DNA of 42,747 bases, from positions 1 to 42,747 of the forward strand of contig CAJOOM010000064.1 of the NCBI GenBank assembly GCA_905236775.1, written 5' to 3'. The stretch is from Candidatus Gastranaerophilales bacterium (GTDB taxonomy: Bacteria > Cyanobacteriota > Vampirovibrionia > Gastranaerophilales > Gastranaerophilaceae). Position numbers and translations under genes: made by a program. The notes beneath the pieces were generated by a model. It searched no databases. It was not told where the DNA came from and saw only the letters and a program-made list of their open reading frames with translations. Below, piece by piece: positions 16,892 to 24,658 of the stretch; the stretch's first letter is position 1; each line of letters starts with the position of its first letter.

Positions 16892-17851
16892 GTGCTAGAT
16901 TATCTAAAATTAGGAAGAAATTTATATAAATTTTCACCCAGAGTTAAGGCAAAAACAACAACATTTATTTACAATAAAAATGGGATTGACCAGTTTAAGA
17001 AAAAGAGCATTGAATTAGAAGATGCTCTCTGTAGCAGTTTTAGGAATGTAAAAATACCTATGCTTGAGTTGTCATTTAAGGATTCAAAACCAAGTATAGG
17101 TGAAATTGTTTTAAGAGATGGAAAAGAGGAAATATCAAGAGATAATTTTGTTTTATTAAATAAACGTGATGTAAAAGATTTTACACCTGAAGCTGACGAA
17201 TATATGAAAAAGATGAAATTTGACAAAAATGGCATCTCTGCAATCACACAGCAGAACGAACAATTAAAAAAAATTCTGCCGGAATTTGTTAAAGATATAA
17301 AAAGTCCAATATTGGAATTAATAATCGGTAAGAAAAAAGATTTTTCAATCTGCAAAATTATTTTAAAAGACGGTAATAAATTAGTTAATCAAGGTTTTTA
17401 TTCAAAATCTAATAACAATCAAGGAGAAAAAATTCACTTTTTTAATGATAAAGAAATAATTACTGGATTTGGAGATGTAAGAAACTCTGTTTTAAAACAA
17501 TTTGAACGTCTGGATAAAAAACTTTTAAAAAGGTTATGGCTTTTGGATAAGAGAAGCAAAATGATGATTAAATCTCGGTATGGAATAGATTGCTCTCCTA
17601 AAAATATAAGTGCTTTAGCAGACGAATGGGGGCTAACAGATTCAAGAATCAGAGGTATAATTATCGCAGCCAAGAAAAAAATGTATGATGCTGATACTTA
17701 TTCTCCTGCTATAAGAGAGGACTTGGATAATTTAGGTCACATTTTAAACGACAGAGAACGTTATTCTTTATATCATAGGGGTAATAAAACTGAAATAGAA
17801 GATGCGCTGTACAAAATAAGAAAGTATTGGGAGAAATTAATAAAATTCTAA
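16892..17851 (+). CDS. Internally duplicated protein with sigma-70 region 4-like helix-turn-helix
   Basis: 319 residues, GTG start with AAAAGG upstream. The N-terminal half contains two copies of one unit about 83 residues apart: KNGI at 29 and 112, PMLEL at 56 and PILEL at 139, IVLRDGKE at 72 and IILKDGNK at 156. The C-terminal part has SRYGIDCSPKNISALADEWG then LTDSRIRGIIIAAKKKM (about 228-264). This resembles sigma-70 region 4, where RYGL...LEEIGEELGVSRERIRQIE is usual. It is therefore probably a DNA-binding protein, but no sigma region 2 is present, so it is not an ordinary sigma factor. No signal peptide. Target unknown. Confidence 0.6.
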   Translation: MLDYLKLGRNLYKFSPRVKAKTTTFIYNKNGIDQFKKKSIELEDALCSSFRNVKIPMLELSFKDSKPSIGEIVLRDGKEEISRDNFVLLNKRDVKDFTPEADEYMKKMKFDKNGISAITQQNEQLKKILPEFVKDIKSPILELIIGKKKDFSICKIILKDGNKLVNQGFYSKSNNNQGEKIHFFNDKEIITGFGDVRNSVLKQFERLDKKLLKRLWLLDKRSKMMIKSRYGIDCSPKNISALADEWGLTDSRIRGIIIAAKKKMYDADTYSPAIREDLDNLGHILNDRERYSLYHRGNKTEIEDALYKIRKYWEKLIKF

Positions 17852-17896
17852 TACTGGTATTGCATATTTATGTATTGTCTTATAAGATAAAAACTC

Positions 17897-18352
17897 TTAT
17901 CTGAATTTATGAAATCCCGGAAATCTTGAATCAATATAATTTATGCTGTTTCTGCGATTAGAATAGGGAGATGTTAAATAATTTGTGCGTGGTCTTACAA
18001 TATAAGGTGCTCTTGGATGATTGCGGCCTACCGGATAAAAAGAACCATATCTGGGATAATATCTTCCGTCGTTACCGTAAAATCCGGAACGCCAGATTCC
18101 AATCGGCTGCATATTTTCGTCATAAAAAGTTTGAGAATACTCTTTTAACATTCTTTGAGTAGGTGCATTTTTAATCAACTTTTCCGGAGATTCCACTTTA
18201 TTATCGTTAAAATCATAAAGCTCAAAATTATCACCATTTTTCCTATATGTTCCGACTCTATTTCCGTATTCGTCGTAAAGTTTTATTGAATATGCAAAAC
18301 ATTCCGTTGTCATAAAAATAAAAAAAATAAAAGTAAACAACAATTTACGCAT
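17897..18352 (-). CDS. Small secreted Tyr/Arg/Pro-rich protein, unknown function
   Basis: 151 residues. MRKLLFTFIFFIFMTTECFA-YS is a clear Sec signal peptide with AXA-like cleavage after CFA. The mature protein starts with SIKLYDEYGNRVGTYRKNG and has a second similar segment, FYDENMQPIGIWRSG, so a short motif of the form YDE-x4-IG-x-(Y/W)R is repeated about 68 residues apart. The C-terminal half is rich in Tyr, Arg and Pro, with no further domain recognised. AAGGAG lies 6 nt upstream of ATG. The gene diverges from def with 103 bp between start codons. Likely periplasmic or surface located. Confidence 0.65.
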   Translation of the reverse strand: MRKLLFTFIFFIFMTTECFAYSIKLYDEYGNRVGTYRKNGDNFELYDFNDNKVESPEKLIKNAPTQRMLKEYSQTFYDENMQPIGIWRSGFYGNDGRYYPRYGSFYPVGRNHPRAPYIVRPRTNYLTSPYSNRRNSINYIDSRFPGFHKFR

Positions 18353-18455
18353 AATTTGCTCCTTATAGGTTTAACGATATTATAGTGGCTATTGTTCAAT
18401 TTGTGATATCAATAACTTTTGTGCTAACATGTTAATATATAAGAGGATTAAGAAT

Positions 18456-19052
18456 ATGTCAATAAGAAAAGTTGTTAAATATGGGACTCCATCTCTTAGA
18501 GAACCCTCAAAAGAAGTTCATAAAGTTTCACAAAAGATAAAAGTTCTGGTAGAAGATTTACTTGACACTATGTACGCGCAAAATGGAGTTGGACTTGCGG
18601 CACCTCAAATTGGTGAAAATGTAAGGGTTTTTGTGATAGATGTATCAACCGGTGATGAACCTTTAAATCCAATGGTATTTATTAATCCTAAAATTATAAA
18701 AAAATCTGGAGCAGTAATAAGTCATGAAGGGTGTTTAAGCTTTCCCGAGGCATTTACTGATGTTAAACGTTATGCAAATGTTATGGTAAAGGCTCTTGAT
18801 AGAAATGGACGTTCTTTTGTTTTGGAGGCAAACGGCGGGACCCTTCTTGCAAGGTGTATTCAGCACGAATTTGATCATCTTAACGGTATTCTATTTATCG
18901 ATCATGTAATCAATCGATTTGATGCAGAAACTCAACTTTCTAAAAACAATCTACCTCCATTAGAATTAGAGCATATTCTTAATGAACCTGAACTGGAACC
19001 TGAAATTCAAAGGTTGTTGGAAGAAAAGTCTAAAAAAAATGAAGAATCATAG
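18456..19052 (+). CDS. def: Peptide deformylase
   Basis: 198 residues from the ATG at 18456, which has GAGG 9 nt upstream. The in-frame ATG at 18429 has no ribosome-binding site. All three deformylase motifs are intact: GVGLAAPQIG (44-53), EGCLSFP (91-97) with the metal-ligand Cys, and HEFDHLNG (137-144) with metal-ligand histidines and catalytic Glu. It removes the formyl group from nascent N-formylmethionyl proteins. The acidic C-terminal extension after about residue 165 is slightly long. A formyltransferase gene lies 1 kb away on the other strand. Converges with the endonuclease IV-like gene, 19 bp apart. Confidence 0.95.
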   Translation: MSIRKVVKYGTPSLREPSKEVHKVSQKIKVLVEDLLDTMYAQNGVGLAAPQIGENVRVFVIDVSTGDEPLNPMVFINPKIIKKSGAVISHEGCLSFPEAFTDVKRYANVMVKALDRNGRSFVLEANGGTLLARCIQHEFDHLNGILFIDHVINRFDAETQLSKNNLPPLELEHILNEPELEPEIQRLLEEKSKKNEES

Positions 19053-19071
19053 TTGTTTGTTGAAAAGTGAT

Positions 19072-19890
19072 TTATAAACTTAGAAAATAATCTTTCATTA
19101 ATTTCGCATCGTTTTCAATATTAGGGCTTTCGCATACAATTGCTCCTTTTATATTAAAATCTTTGAATGCTTTCAATAAATCCTTATAGTTAAAATCAGA
19201 TTCTTCAAGATTTAAATGTTTCTTTTCGCCTTTTATTCCATATTCTATCCCTGCAATATGAGCATGGAAATTTTCTAGTGCTATTTGCCCAAGTTCGTTC
19301 CCTATTTTTTCAAATATTTGAGCGAATTCATCATATGTATTATGTGTGCCATTATATCTGGCATGCAAATGAGAAAAATCTACGCATGGCAAAACTGTTT
19401 CAAAATCTTTAGATAACCTTATAATTTCTTCTAAATCTCCCCATTGAGTCGCTTTTCCGGTTGTTTCAGGACGTATCCAAATATTGTTATTAACCTTTTT
19501 TAATTCATTAGTAATTGTTTTTATTTGTTTTTTTATTTGTTGAAATACACTTTCTTTGTCCATACCTAGATAAAATCCAGCGTGAAAAGTTATACTAAAT
19601 CCTCCAAGTTCATTTGCAGTCTCTGCAGTTTCAATTATACGTTGAATACTCGCTTCAACTTTGTCTTCTTCTCTTGCATTAAGATTTACATAAAAGGGAG
19701 CATGTGCAGTTATAATTTTTTTTGAAGAAATGACAGAAGCCTTACTTTTATCGCTTATTCTAACACCTCTTACAAATTCCAGCTCCAGTCCATCAAGTCC
19801 CATTTTATCGAGAATTTGAAATCCTGCTTCATATCCTTTATTTCCGGCTTTTAGCGGTACACCGGCTGTTATAAAATTTAAATTATTCAA
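19072..19890 (-). CDS. Endonuclease IV-like TIM-barrel protein
   Basis: 272 residues of the AP endonuclease 2/sugar isomerase TIM-barrel family. Metal-ligand positions of endonuclease IV (Nfo) can be matched: H63 in TAHAPFYVNL, H103 in TFHAGF, E142 in RPETTGK, D171 and H174 in CVDFSHLHA, H209 or H211 in NFHAHIAG, H225 in KKHLNL and E254 in VCESPN. The aspartate two residues before the H225 equivalent in Nfo is a lysine here, so activity may differ. Likely a DNA-repair AP endonuclease; a sugar isomerase/epimerase is the alternative. Start is TTG with AAGGAG 6 nt upstream. It follows the formyltransferase on the same strand, separated by a repeat array. Confidence 0.75.
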   Translation of the reverse strand: MNNLNFITAGVPLKAGNKGYEAGFQILDKMGLDGLELEFVRGVRISDKSKASVISSKKIITAHAPFYVNLNAREEDKVEASIQRIIETAETANELGGFSITFHAGFYLGMDKESVFQQIKKQIKTITNELKKVNNNIWIRPETTGKATQWGDLEEIIRLSKDFETVLPCVDFSHLHARYNGTHNTYDEFAQIFEKIGNELGQIALENFHAHIAGIEYGIKGEKKHLNLEESDFNYKDLLKAFKDFNIKGAIVCESPNIENDAKLMKDYFLSL

Positions 19891-19965
19891 AATTTACTCC
19901 TTAGTTTTTTCAAATTGCCAAATAATTTTTAGTCGCCCCACATCATTTACTCACTATTTTTATCT

Positions 19966-20040
19966 CTATTTACCCCCTATTTACTACCTATTTACCCCCT
20001 ATTTACTACCTATTTACCCCCCCCCTATTTACCCCTATTT
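19966..20040. repeat. 11-bp tandem repeat with a nine-C homopolymer between formyltransferase and endonuclease IV-like gene
   Basis: Plus strand units CTATTTACCCC and CTATTTACTAC alternate from 19966, followed by units with a C run at 20017-20025 (nine C). The stop codon of the formyltransferase gene (CTA on the plus strand, 20035-20037) is part of the last unit. The minus strand therefore carries G-runs of 4, 9, 5 and 5. Length variation and weak G-quadruplex formation in the mRNA are possible. Confidence 0.85.
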
Positions 20041-20976
20041 GAATTCTTCACCTATTTTGGGATTAACTATCCTAATGAAATCTTTACTGTCACCAATAAA
20101 AAAGCTTCCAAATTGCATTACAGTAGGAACTATTAAACCTTTAGTTGTAGATATAAAAATTTTATCATCTTCTATTTTTGCGAGAGTTCCGGCAGGATGA
20201 GGCAAACAAAATGCATCTGATGCAACTTCCGCTTTCATGATTTTCATTACATTACCTCGAAAAGTTGTGCTAGCGAGTAAAAAAGGATTTAAAGCGCGAA
20301 TAAAACGTTCAATTTCTTCTGCGGATTTTTCATAATTTATAAATAATTCTTTATCGTTTAGTCCTCGTCCTGATATAAAATTTCCTTTAGGCTGAGGGAT
20401 TCTGGGAAGCGGCTGTATTTCATAATTTTCCAGAACTTGTAAAAGTAGTTCTATACCAATAAAATTCAATTCGTTAAAAATTGTTCCCATTGTGGCTTTA
20501 GAATTTATATGATATGGTTTTTGAGCAATAATGTCACCAGTATCAAATCTATCATCCATAAAATGAATAGTTACTCCTGTTTCGCTTTCTCCATTCATAA
20601 TTACGCGTGAATAAGGATTACCGCCTCGATATTTTGGAAGCATAGAAGGATGTACATTTATAAACCCATCACGAGTAGCATCCATTAAGACTTTCGGAAT
20701 TTTATAGTTATATGAGCAAACAACAGCAGCATCAATATCAAGGTTTTTAATTTTTTCAATAAGTTGAGGTTCGTCTAATTCATCAAATTCGATAAAATTA
20801 AGCCCTCTTAATTGTGTGAATCTTTTAAATTCTTCATACATATTATGAGATTTTTTTGGACCTAGAACTCCTACTATATTTACTCCGGCCATTAAAAGTC
20901 CGTCTATGCCTATATATGCCATATCAGGAATTCCGACAAATAGTATTCTTTTTTTAAATTGTGTTCTGTTAAACAT
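20035..20976 (-). CDS. Formyltransferase (methionyl-tRNA formyltransferase or sugar N-formyltransferase)
   Basis: 313 residues. The N-terminal formyltransferase domain carries the 10-formyl-THF/catalytic signature INVHPSMLPKYRGGNPYSRV (His, with Asn upstream) and the catalytic Asp in FDTGDII. The C-terminal third looks like the OB-type domain of Fmt/ArnA. Fmt formylates Met-tRNAi; ArnA-like relatives formylate amino sugars. The canonical Fmt string SLLPRWRGAAPI is replaced by SMLPKYRGGNPY, and the sugar-formylating branch often has a similar RGG. The deformylase gene nearby favours Fmt. A sigma-28 promoter upstream hints at flagellin sugar modification. Undecided. Shine-Dalgarno is weak. Confidence 0.8.
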   Translation of the reverse strand: MFNRTQFKKRILFVGIPDMAYIGIDGLLMAGVNIVGVLGPKKSHNMYEEFKRFTQLRGLNFIEFDELDEPQLIEKIKNLDIDAAVVCSYNYKIPKVLMDATRDGFINVHPSMLPKYRGGNPYSRVIMNGESETGVTIHFMDDRFDTGDIIAQKPYHINSKATMGTIFNELNFIGIELLLQVLENYEIQPLPRIPQPKGNFISGRGLNDKELFINYEKSAEEIERFIRALNPFLLASTTFRGNVMKIMKAEVASDAFCLPHPAGTLAKIEDDKIFISTTKGLIVPTVMQFGSFFIGDSKDFIRIVNPKIGEEFK

Positions 20977-21072
20977 TTACTCACTCATCTTAATATGTAG
21001 AACTGATAACTATATATTATCATTTAATAAATTATGTGTAAATGTCATTAAGTAAACCTGTTATATAGCAAA

Positions 21073-21165
21073 CAGAGGCTCTCAAAAAGCGAGAACCTCT
21101 GTGCCCCATTCTGCCGGATATGCACCGACATACTACTCAACTCAATGTCTGTTCCGAATTCTTTT
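21073..21165 (-). ncRNA. Candidate structured RNA upstream of the formyltransferase
   Basis: GC-rich island in an AT-rich gap. On the minus strand GACAT...ATGTC (13-nt loop), then CGG-TGCATAT-CCG, then a GGGGC-containing link, end in a hairpin CAGAGG-T-TCTC with GAGA-G-CCTCTG (plus 21073-21101) followed by TTTGCT. The final hairpin resembles a terminator with a weak U-tract. The CGGTG...CCGGC core vaguely recalls cobalamin aptamers, but other required parts are missing. A 27-codon frame (21048-21131) overlaps it without a good ribosome-binding site. Transcribed toward the formyltransferase, probably from the sigma-28 site at 21267-21293. The rest of the gap 20977-21491 holds promoters only. 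Confidence 0.45.
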
Positions 21166-21266
21166 TATTAATCTCTTTTCAGAAAAATTTTAATTATAAT
21201 TTGAGACATCAAGTTAAATTATTTATGCAGAATAGATTTTTTGCTATTTATAGTTTCATACAATAT

Positions 21267-21293
21267 ATAACGGCAAAATTTTTTAAAACTTTA
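21267..21293 (-). promoter_or_regulatory. Sigma-28 promoter reading toward the structured RNA and formyltransferase
   Basis: Minus strand TAAAGTTT, exactly 11 nt, GCCGTTAT: identical hexamer-octamer pair and spacing to the fliD promoter at 9709-9735. No flagellar gene follows directly. The first elements downstream are the structured RNA and the formyltransferase gene. Confidence 0.65.
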
Positions 21294-21391
21294 ATTTTTT
21301 GAGCAACTTAGTTACAAAAATTTACATTTGACCTCAGAGAGTTCCCCCTATATTTGCCCCAGATATTTTACTATGGCTTTATTTAATCCTG

Positions 21392-21420
21392 TTGACAACT
21401 ATTTCCCGCCGTACTACAAT
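21392..21420 (+). promoter_or_regulatory. Sigma-70-type promoter of metK
   Basis: Plus strand TTGACA, exactly 17 nt, TACAAT. Predicted leader is about 65 nt and contains a hairpin GCCGG...CCGGC (about 21438-21465) before the AAGGAG ribosome site. No SAM riboswitch was recognised. Confidence 0.7.
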
Positions 21421-21491
21421 GTTGCTAATGTGTATAGCCGGGTCGGAATTAAAAACCTTACCGGCAAGTATAAATTAAGGAGAAAAAGATT

Positions 21492-22763
21492 ATGACATCA
21501 AAGAAATTTTTGTTTACTTCCGAATCTGTCACAGAAGGACACCCCGACAAAGTTTGTGACCAAATATCGGATGCAATATTAGACGAATTTTTATCAAAAG
21601 ACCCATCAAGTCGAGTTGCTGCAGAGACTACAGCAACAACTGGTATGGTACTTGTATGTGGCGAAATAACTTCAAATTGCTATGTAGATATTCCGCAAGT
21701 TGTTAGAAATACTGTGAAAAGTATTGGTTATACTGGCACTTCTGGCGGAGGATTTGATGCAGACACTTGTGCTGTATTAACAAGTATTGATGAACAATCT
21801 ATAGACATTGCAGGCGGTGTTAATAAAGCATTGGAAAGCAGAAGCGATAGTGCTGTAACGTCAGCAAATGAAACATCTGATATAGGTGCAGGTGACCAAG
21901 GAATAATGTTTGGTTATGCTTGTAATGAGACACCTGAATTAATGCCGTTACCGATAAGTTTGGCTCATAAACTTTCTTATAGATTGGCACAAGTAAGAAA
22001 AGAAGGAATTCTAAACTATTTAAGACCGGATGGCAAATCTCAAGTTACAGTTGAATATGTAGATGGAAAACCAAATAGAATTCACACCGTCTTGATATCT
22101 ACTCAACACGCACCGGAAATTAACGGTATAAGTGATAATTCAAAAGTTCAATCAATTATATCTTCTGATTTAAGAAAACACGTTATAGATTACGTTTTTG
22201 AAACAGAGTCTATTAAGCCAGATTCAGAAACAATCATTTTAATTAATCCATCAGGAAGATTTGTAGTGGGTGGACCTCAAGGAGATACAGGTTTAACAGG
22301 TCGTAAGATTATTGTTGATACATATGGCGGATATTCTCGTCACGGCGGCGGCGCATTTTCAGGCAAAGACCCAACGAAAGTTGACCGTTCAGCAGCTTAT
22401 GCGGCAAGATATGTAGCTAAAAATATTGTAGCAGCAGGACTTGCTGATAAATGTGAAATCGAGCTTGCTTATGCAATTGGTAAAGCTGAACCTGTTTCAA
22501 TTTTCGTTGATACATTTGGTACAGGAAGAATATCTGATGATGAGATTTCAGCAATTGTAAGCAAGAATTTTGATTTAAGACCGGCTGCAATTATTGCTAA
22601 CTTTGATTTGAGAAATCTTCCGGCTAAAAATGGCGGTAAATTCTACCAAAAACTTGCCGCTTATGGTCACGTTGGCAGAACAGATATTGTTGTTCCTTGG
22701 GAACAATTAGATAAGGTTGAAATATTAAAAAAGTCTTTATCTAACTCTTATGCAGTTTGTTAA
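21492..22763 (+). CDS. metK: S-adenosylmethionine synthetase
   Basis: 423 residues, at the long end of the bacterial range and similar to cyanobacterial MetK. The three-domain enzyme makes S-adenosylmethionine from ATP and methionine. Motifs present are [19 protein letters not shown] (about residues 16-34), [13 protein letters not shown] (near 131-143, ATP-binding hexapeptide) and the P-loop-like [20 protein letters not shown] (near 284-303). TTAAGGAG lies 9 nt before ATG. A single-gene unit with its own promoter and terminator. The leader carries a short hairpin but no recognisable SAM aptamer. Confidence 0.97.
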   Translation: MTSKKFLFTSESVTEGHPDKVCDQISDAILDEFLSKDPSSRVAAETTATTGMVLVCGEITSNCYVDIPQVVRNTVKSIGYTGTSGGGFDADTCAVLTSIDEQSIDIAGGVNKALESRSDSAVTSANETSDIGAGDQGIMFGYACNETPELMPLPISLAHKLSYRLAQVRKEGILNYLRPDGKSQVTVEYVDGKPNRIHTVLISTQHAPEINGISDNSKVQSIISSDLRKHVIDYVFETESIKPDSETIILINPSGRFVVGGPQGDTGLTGRKIIVDTYGGYSRHGGGAFSGKDPTKVDRSAAYAARYVAKNIVAAGLADKCEIELAYAIGKAEPVSIFVDTFGTGRISDDEISAIVSKNFDLRPAAIIANFDLRNLPAKNGGKFYQKLAAYGHVGRTDIVVPWEQLDKVEILKKSLSNSYAVC

Positions 22764-22794
22764 GAGTTCAATGCAGAAAAAATCATAAATAAAG

Positions 22795-22826
22795 ATACCG
22801 ATTTTAAACAAATCGGTATTTTTATT
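22795..22826 (+). terminator. Terminator of metK
   Basis: Inverted repeat ATACCGATTT, 5-nt loop, AAATCGGTAT, followed by TTTTATTT on the plus strand, 30 nt after the metK stop. Confidence 0.9.
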
Positions 22827-22925
22827 TATGTATTTTAAAAACTTGCAGAAAATCAAAAATTTTTAACTATTCTACAATCTCAAAAAATATGATATCATGC
22901 AGTTATAAACGGAGGATAGAAGAAG

Positions 22926-24647
22926 ATGCAAGTTTCAAAGCGCCTTGTGGTACATAAAGAGATTCCTGTAGATACAGCAAAAGAGATGGATTTGTTAACA
23001 TCTATGGATGTCGCAATGGCTGAACAGTACTGCAAAGTAAAAAATTTTGAAGATGGACTAAAAAAATTTAAAGATGTAATTCCGCAAATTAGTAATGAGG
23101 AAGAAAGAAGAAAAGTTATAAATAAATATTTGAATTTTGCTCTATCCTATGGTCAGAGCTTAATGGGACAGCAAAAATTTCTTGAGGCGCTGGAAATATA
23201 TCGTGAAATAATGCAGGTTTCTTATACTCCTATAAATGTATATAAACAGATAGGTTTATGCATGAAAAACTTAGGGAATGCAGATATGGCAATTAAGTTC
23301 CTTAAGTATTTTGAAGAGATTTCGCCGGATAAAGAAGATGTTTATATATATCTAGGTGATTTAGTTTATACGGATATTAAAGATAATAAAAAGGCGATTG
23401 AGTATTATGAAAAAGCTCTGGAAAAATATCCGGATAATTATACTATTTGTAATATGTTAGGACACTTATATTCAACCTGCTATCAAGATAAATATAAAGA
23501 TAAACAAATAGAGTATTTAACAAGAGCATTTAAGCTTGCACCAAACAATAGAATAGTTGTTAAGAATTTGGCATATGTGTATGGAAAATTTGATGAAGAG
23601 GCAAAAGCAGATGAGATGTATGCAAAATTGATGTATTTAAATCCTACTCATTCGGATTTGCATGCGTATGGTGCTTACTTGGTAAAACACGGACGATTTG
23701 CTGAAGGATTTAAATTCTTACAGCACAGATTCCAAAAAGAAGACTTGGGTAATGTAGCATTTCCTGAGATATTTAAAACAAAGAAAAAACGTTGGAACAT
23801 GAAAGTTGATATTACAAATAAAGTTGTTTTAGTGCATTTTGAACAGGGTTTTGGTGATTCTATAATGTTTGCCAGATTTCTTGATGAATTGAAAACAAAA
23901 TGTAAAGAAGTTTTGTTGGTTGTGCAAAACGGTTTAATCCAGCTAATGAAAGATTCTAAACTTGGAGTTGAAGTGTATTCAGAAGCAGATGTTCCGAATC
24001 TCAAGTATGACTATTGGGTTCCAATGATGGATTTACCGATTATATGCGAAACACGACCGGATACAATACCTCAAACAACAGGATATTTAAAAGTTCCAAA
24101 AACAAAAATAAATGCATACAAAAAACAGTATATAAATGACAATGACAAGCTAAAAATAGGTATAGCATATGAGGGTACTATGGCAAGTAAAGAAACAAAC
24201 CGTGATATACCTTTAGAGTATATGTATCCGTTAATGCAGCTTCCGGATGTTGAAGTATATAGTTTTCAGGTGGATGATTTAACCCGTCAAATGGATAGAA
24301 TTCCGCAGGATGCTAATTTAATAAGACTTGGAAAAACATTCAAAAATTGGGAAGATACAGCTTGTGCAATGAATTGTATGGATGTAATTGTAACAACAGA
24401 CAATGGTGTAATGAACCTTGCAGGTGCATTGGGAATTAGAACCTTTGGCTTGTTTAATAAGATTACGGAATGGCGCTGGTTTAAGACTCAAGGAGAAGAC
24501 ATTGCTTGGTATAGAAGTATTAAACCATTCCAATGTCCGACCTCTGATGATTGGGCAACTGCGATGAATAATGTTTTAGATGAAATAGATAAAATAAGAT
24601 GCAAAAAAATAGCTGAAAAAATAAAAGGTAAGACAGTACATAAATAG
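22926..24647 (+). CDS. TPR protein with C-terminal glycosyltransferase-like domain
   Basis: 573 residues. Residues about 30-270 are tetratricopeptide repeats, for example FLEALEIYREIMQVSYTPIN and NKKAIEYYEKALEKYPDN. From about 295 a GT-B-like domain resembling the glycosyltransferase family 9/O-GlcNAc-transferase-like C-termini of bacterial TPR proteins follows: VVLVHFEQGFGDSIMFARFL, KIGIAYEGTMASKETNRDIPLEYMY, VIVTTDNGVMNLAGALGIRTFGLF, EWRW...WYRSIKPFQCP. Probably a cytoplasmic protein or glycan transferase. Given the flagellar genes in the window, flagellin glycosylation is a reasonable guess but not shown. GGAGG lies 10 nt upstream. Followed 11 bp later by the DUF4145-like gene, probably one operon. 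Confidence 0.75.
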   Translation: MQVSKRLVVHKEIPVDTAKEMDLLTSMDVAMAEQYCKVKNFEDGLKKFKDVIPQISNEEERRKVINKYLNFALSYGQSLMGQQKFLEALEIYREIMQVSYTPINVYKQIGLCMKNLGNADMAIKFLKYFEEISPDKEDVYIYLGDLVYTDIKDNKKAIEYYEKALEKYPDNYTICNMLGHLYSTCYQDKYKDKQIEYLTRAFKLAPNNRIVVKNLAYVYGKFDEEAKADEMYAKLMYLNPTHSDLHAYGAYLVKHGRFAEGFKFLQHRFQKEDLGNVAFPEIFKTKKKRWNMKVDITNKVVLVHFEQGFGDSIMFARFLDELKTKCKEVLLVVQNGLIQLMKDSKLGVEVYSEADVPNLKYDYWVPMMDLPIICETRPDTIPQTTGYLKVPKTKINAYKKQYINDNDKLKIGIAYEGTMASKETNRDIPLEYMYPLMQLPDVEVYSFQVDDLTRQMDRIPQDANLIRLGKTFKNWEDTACAMNCMDVIVTTDNGVMNLAGALGIRTFGLFNKITEWRWFKTQGEDIAWYRSIKPFQCPTSDDWATAMNNVLDEIDKIRCKKIAEKIKGKTVHK

Positions 24648-24658
24648 AATTTTAAAAT

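Noticed and set aside
21048-21131. 27-codon frame within the structured RNA upstream of the formyltransferase
   Set aside because: No convincing ribosome-binding site, and the sequence is better explained by RNA stems, including the terminator-like hairpin.
21073-21165. Cobalamin riboswitch, because of the CGGTG...CCGGC core
   Set aside because: The other conserved blocks of the cobalamin aptamer are absent and the element is too short. No B12-related gene follows.
21120-21302. Plus-strand 60-codon frame beginning MHRHTTQLN
   Set aside because: It covers the antisense of the structured RNA and the sigma-28 promoter, has no ribosome-binding site and no protein-like pattern.
21300-21491. SAM riboswitch ahead of metK
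   Set aside because: No SAM-I, SAM-II or SAM-IV core was found; the leader after the predicted promoter is only about 65 nt with a simple hairpin.
21373-21495. 40-codon frame overlapping the metK start by ATGA (begins MALFNPVDNYFPP, ends KLRRKRL)
   Set aside because: It looked like a translationally coupled leader peptide, but a perfect TTGACA-N17-TACAAT promoter lies inside it, it lacks a Shine-Dalgarno, and its codon use (CCG, TAC) is unlike neighbouring genes.
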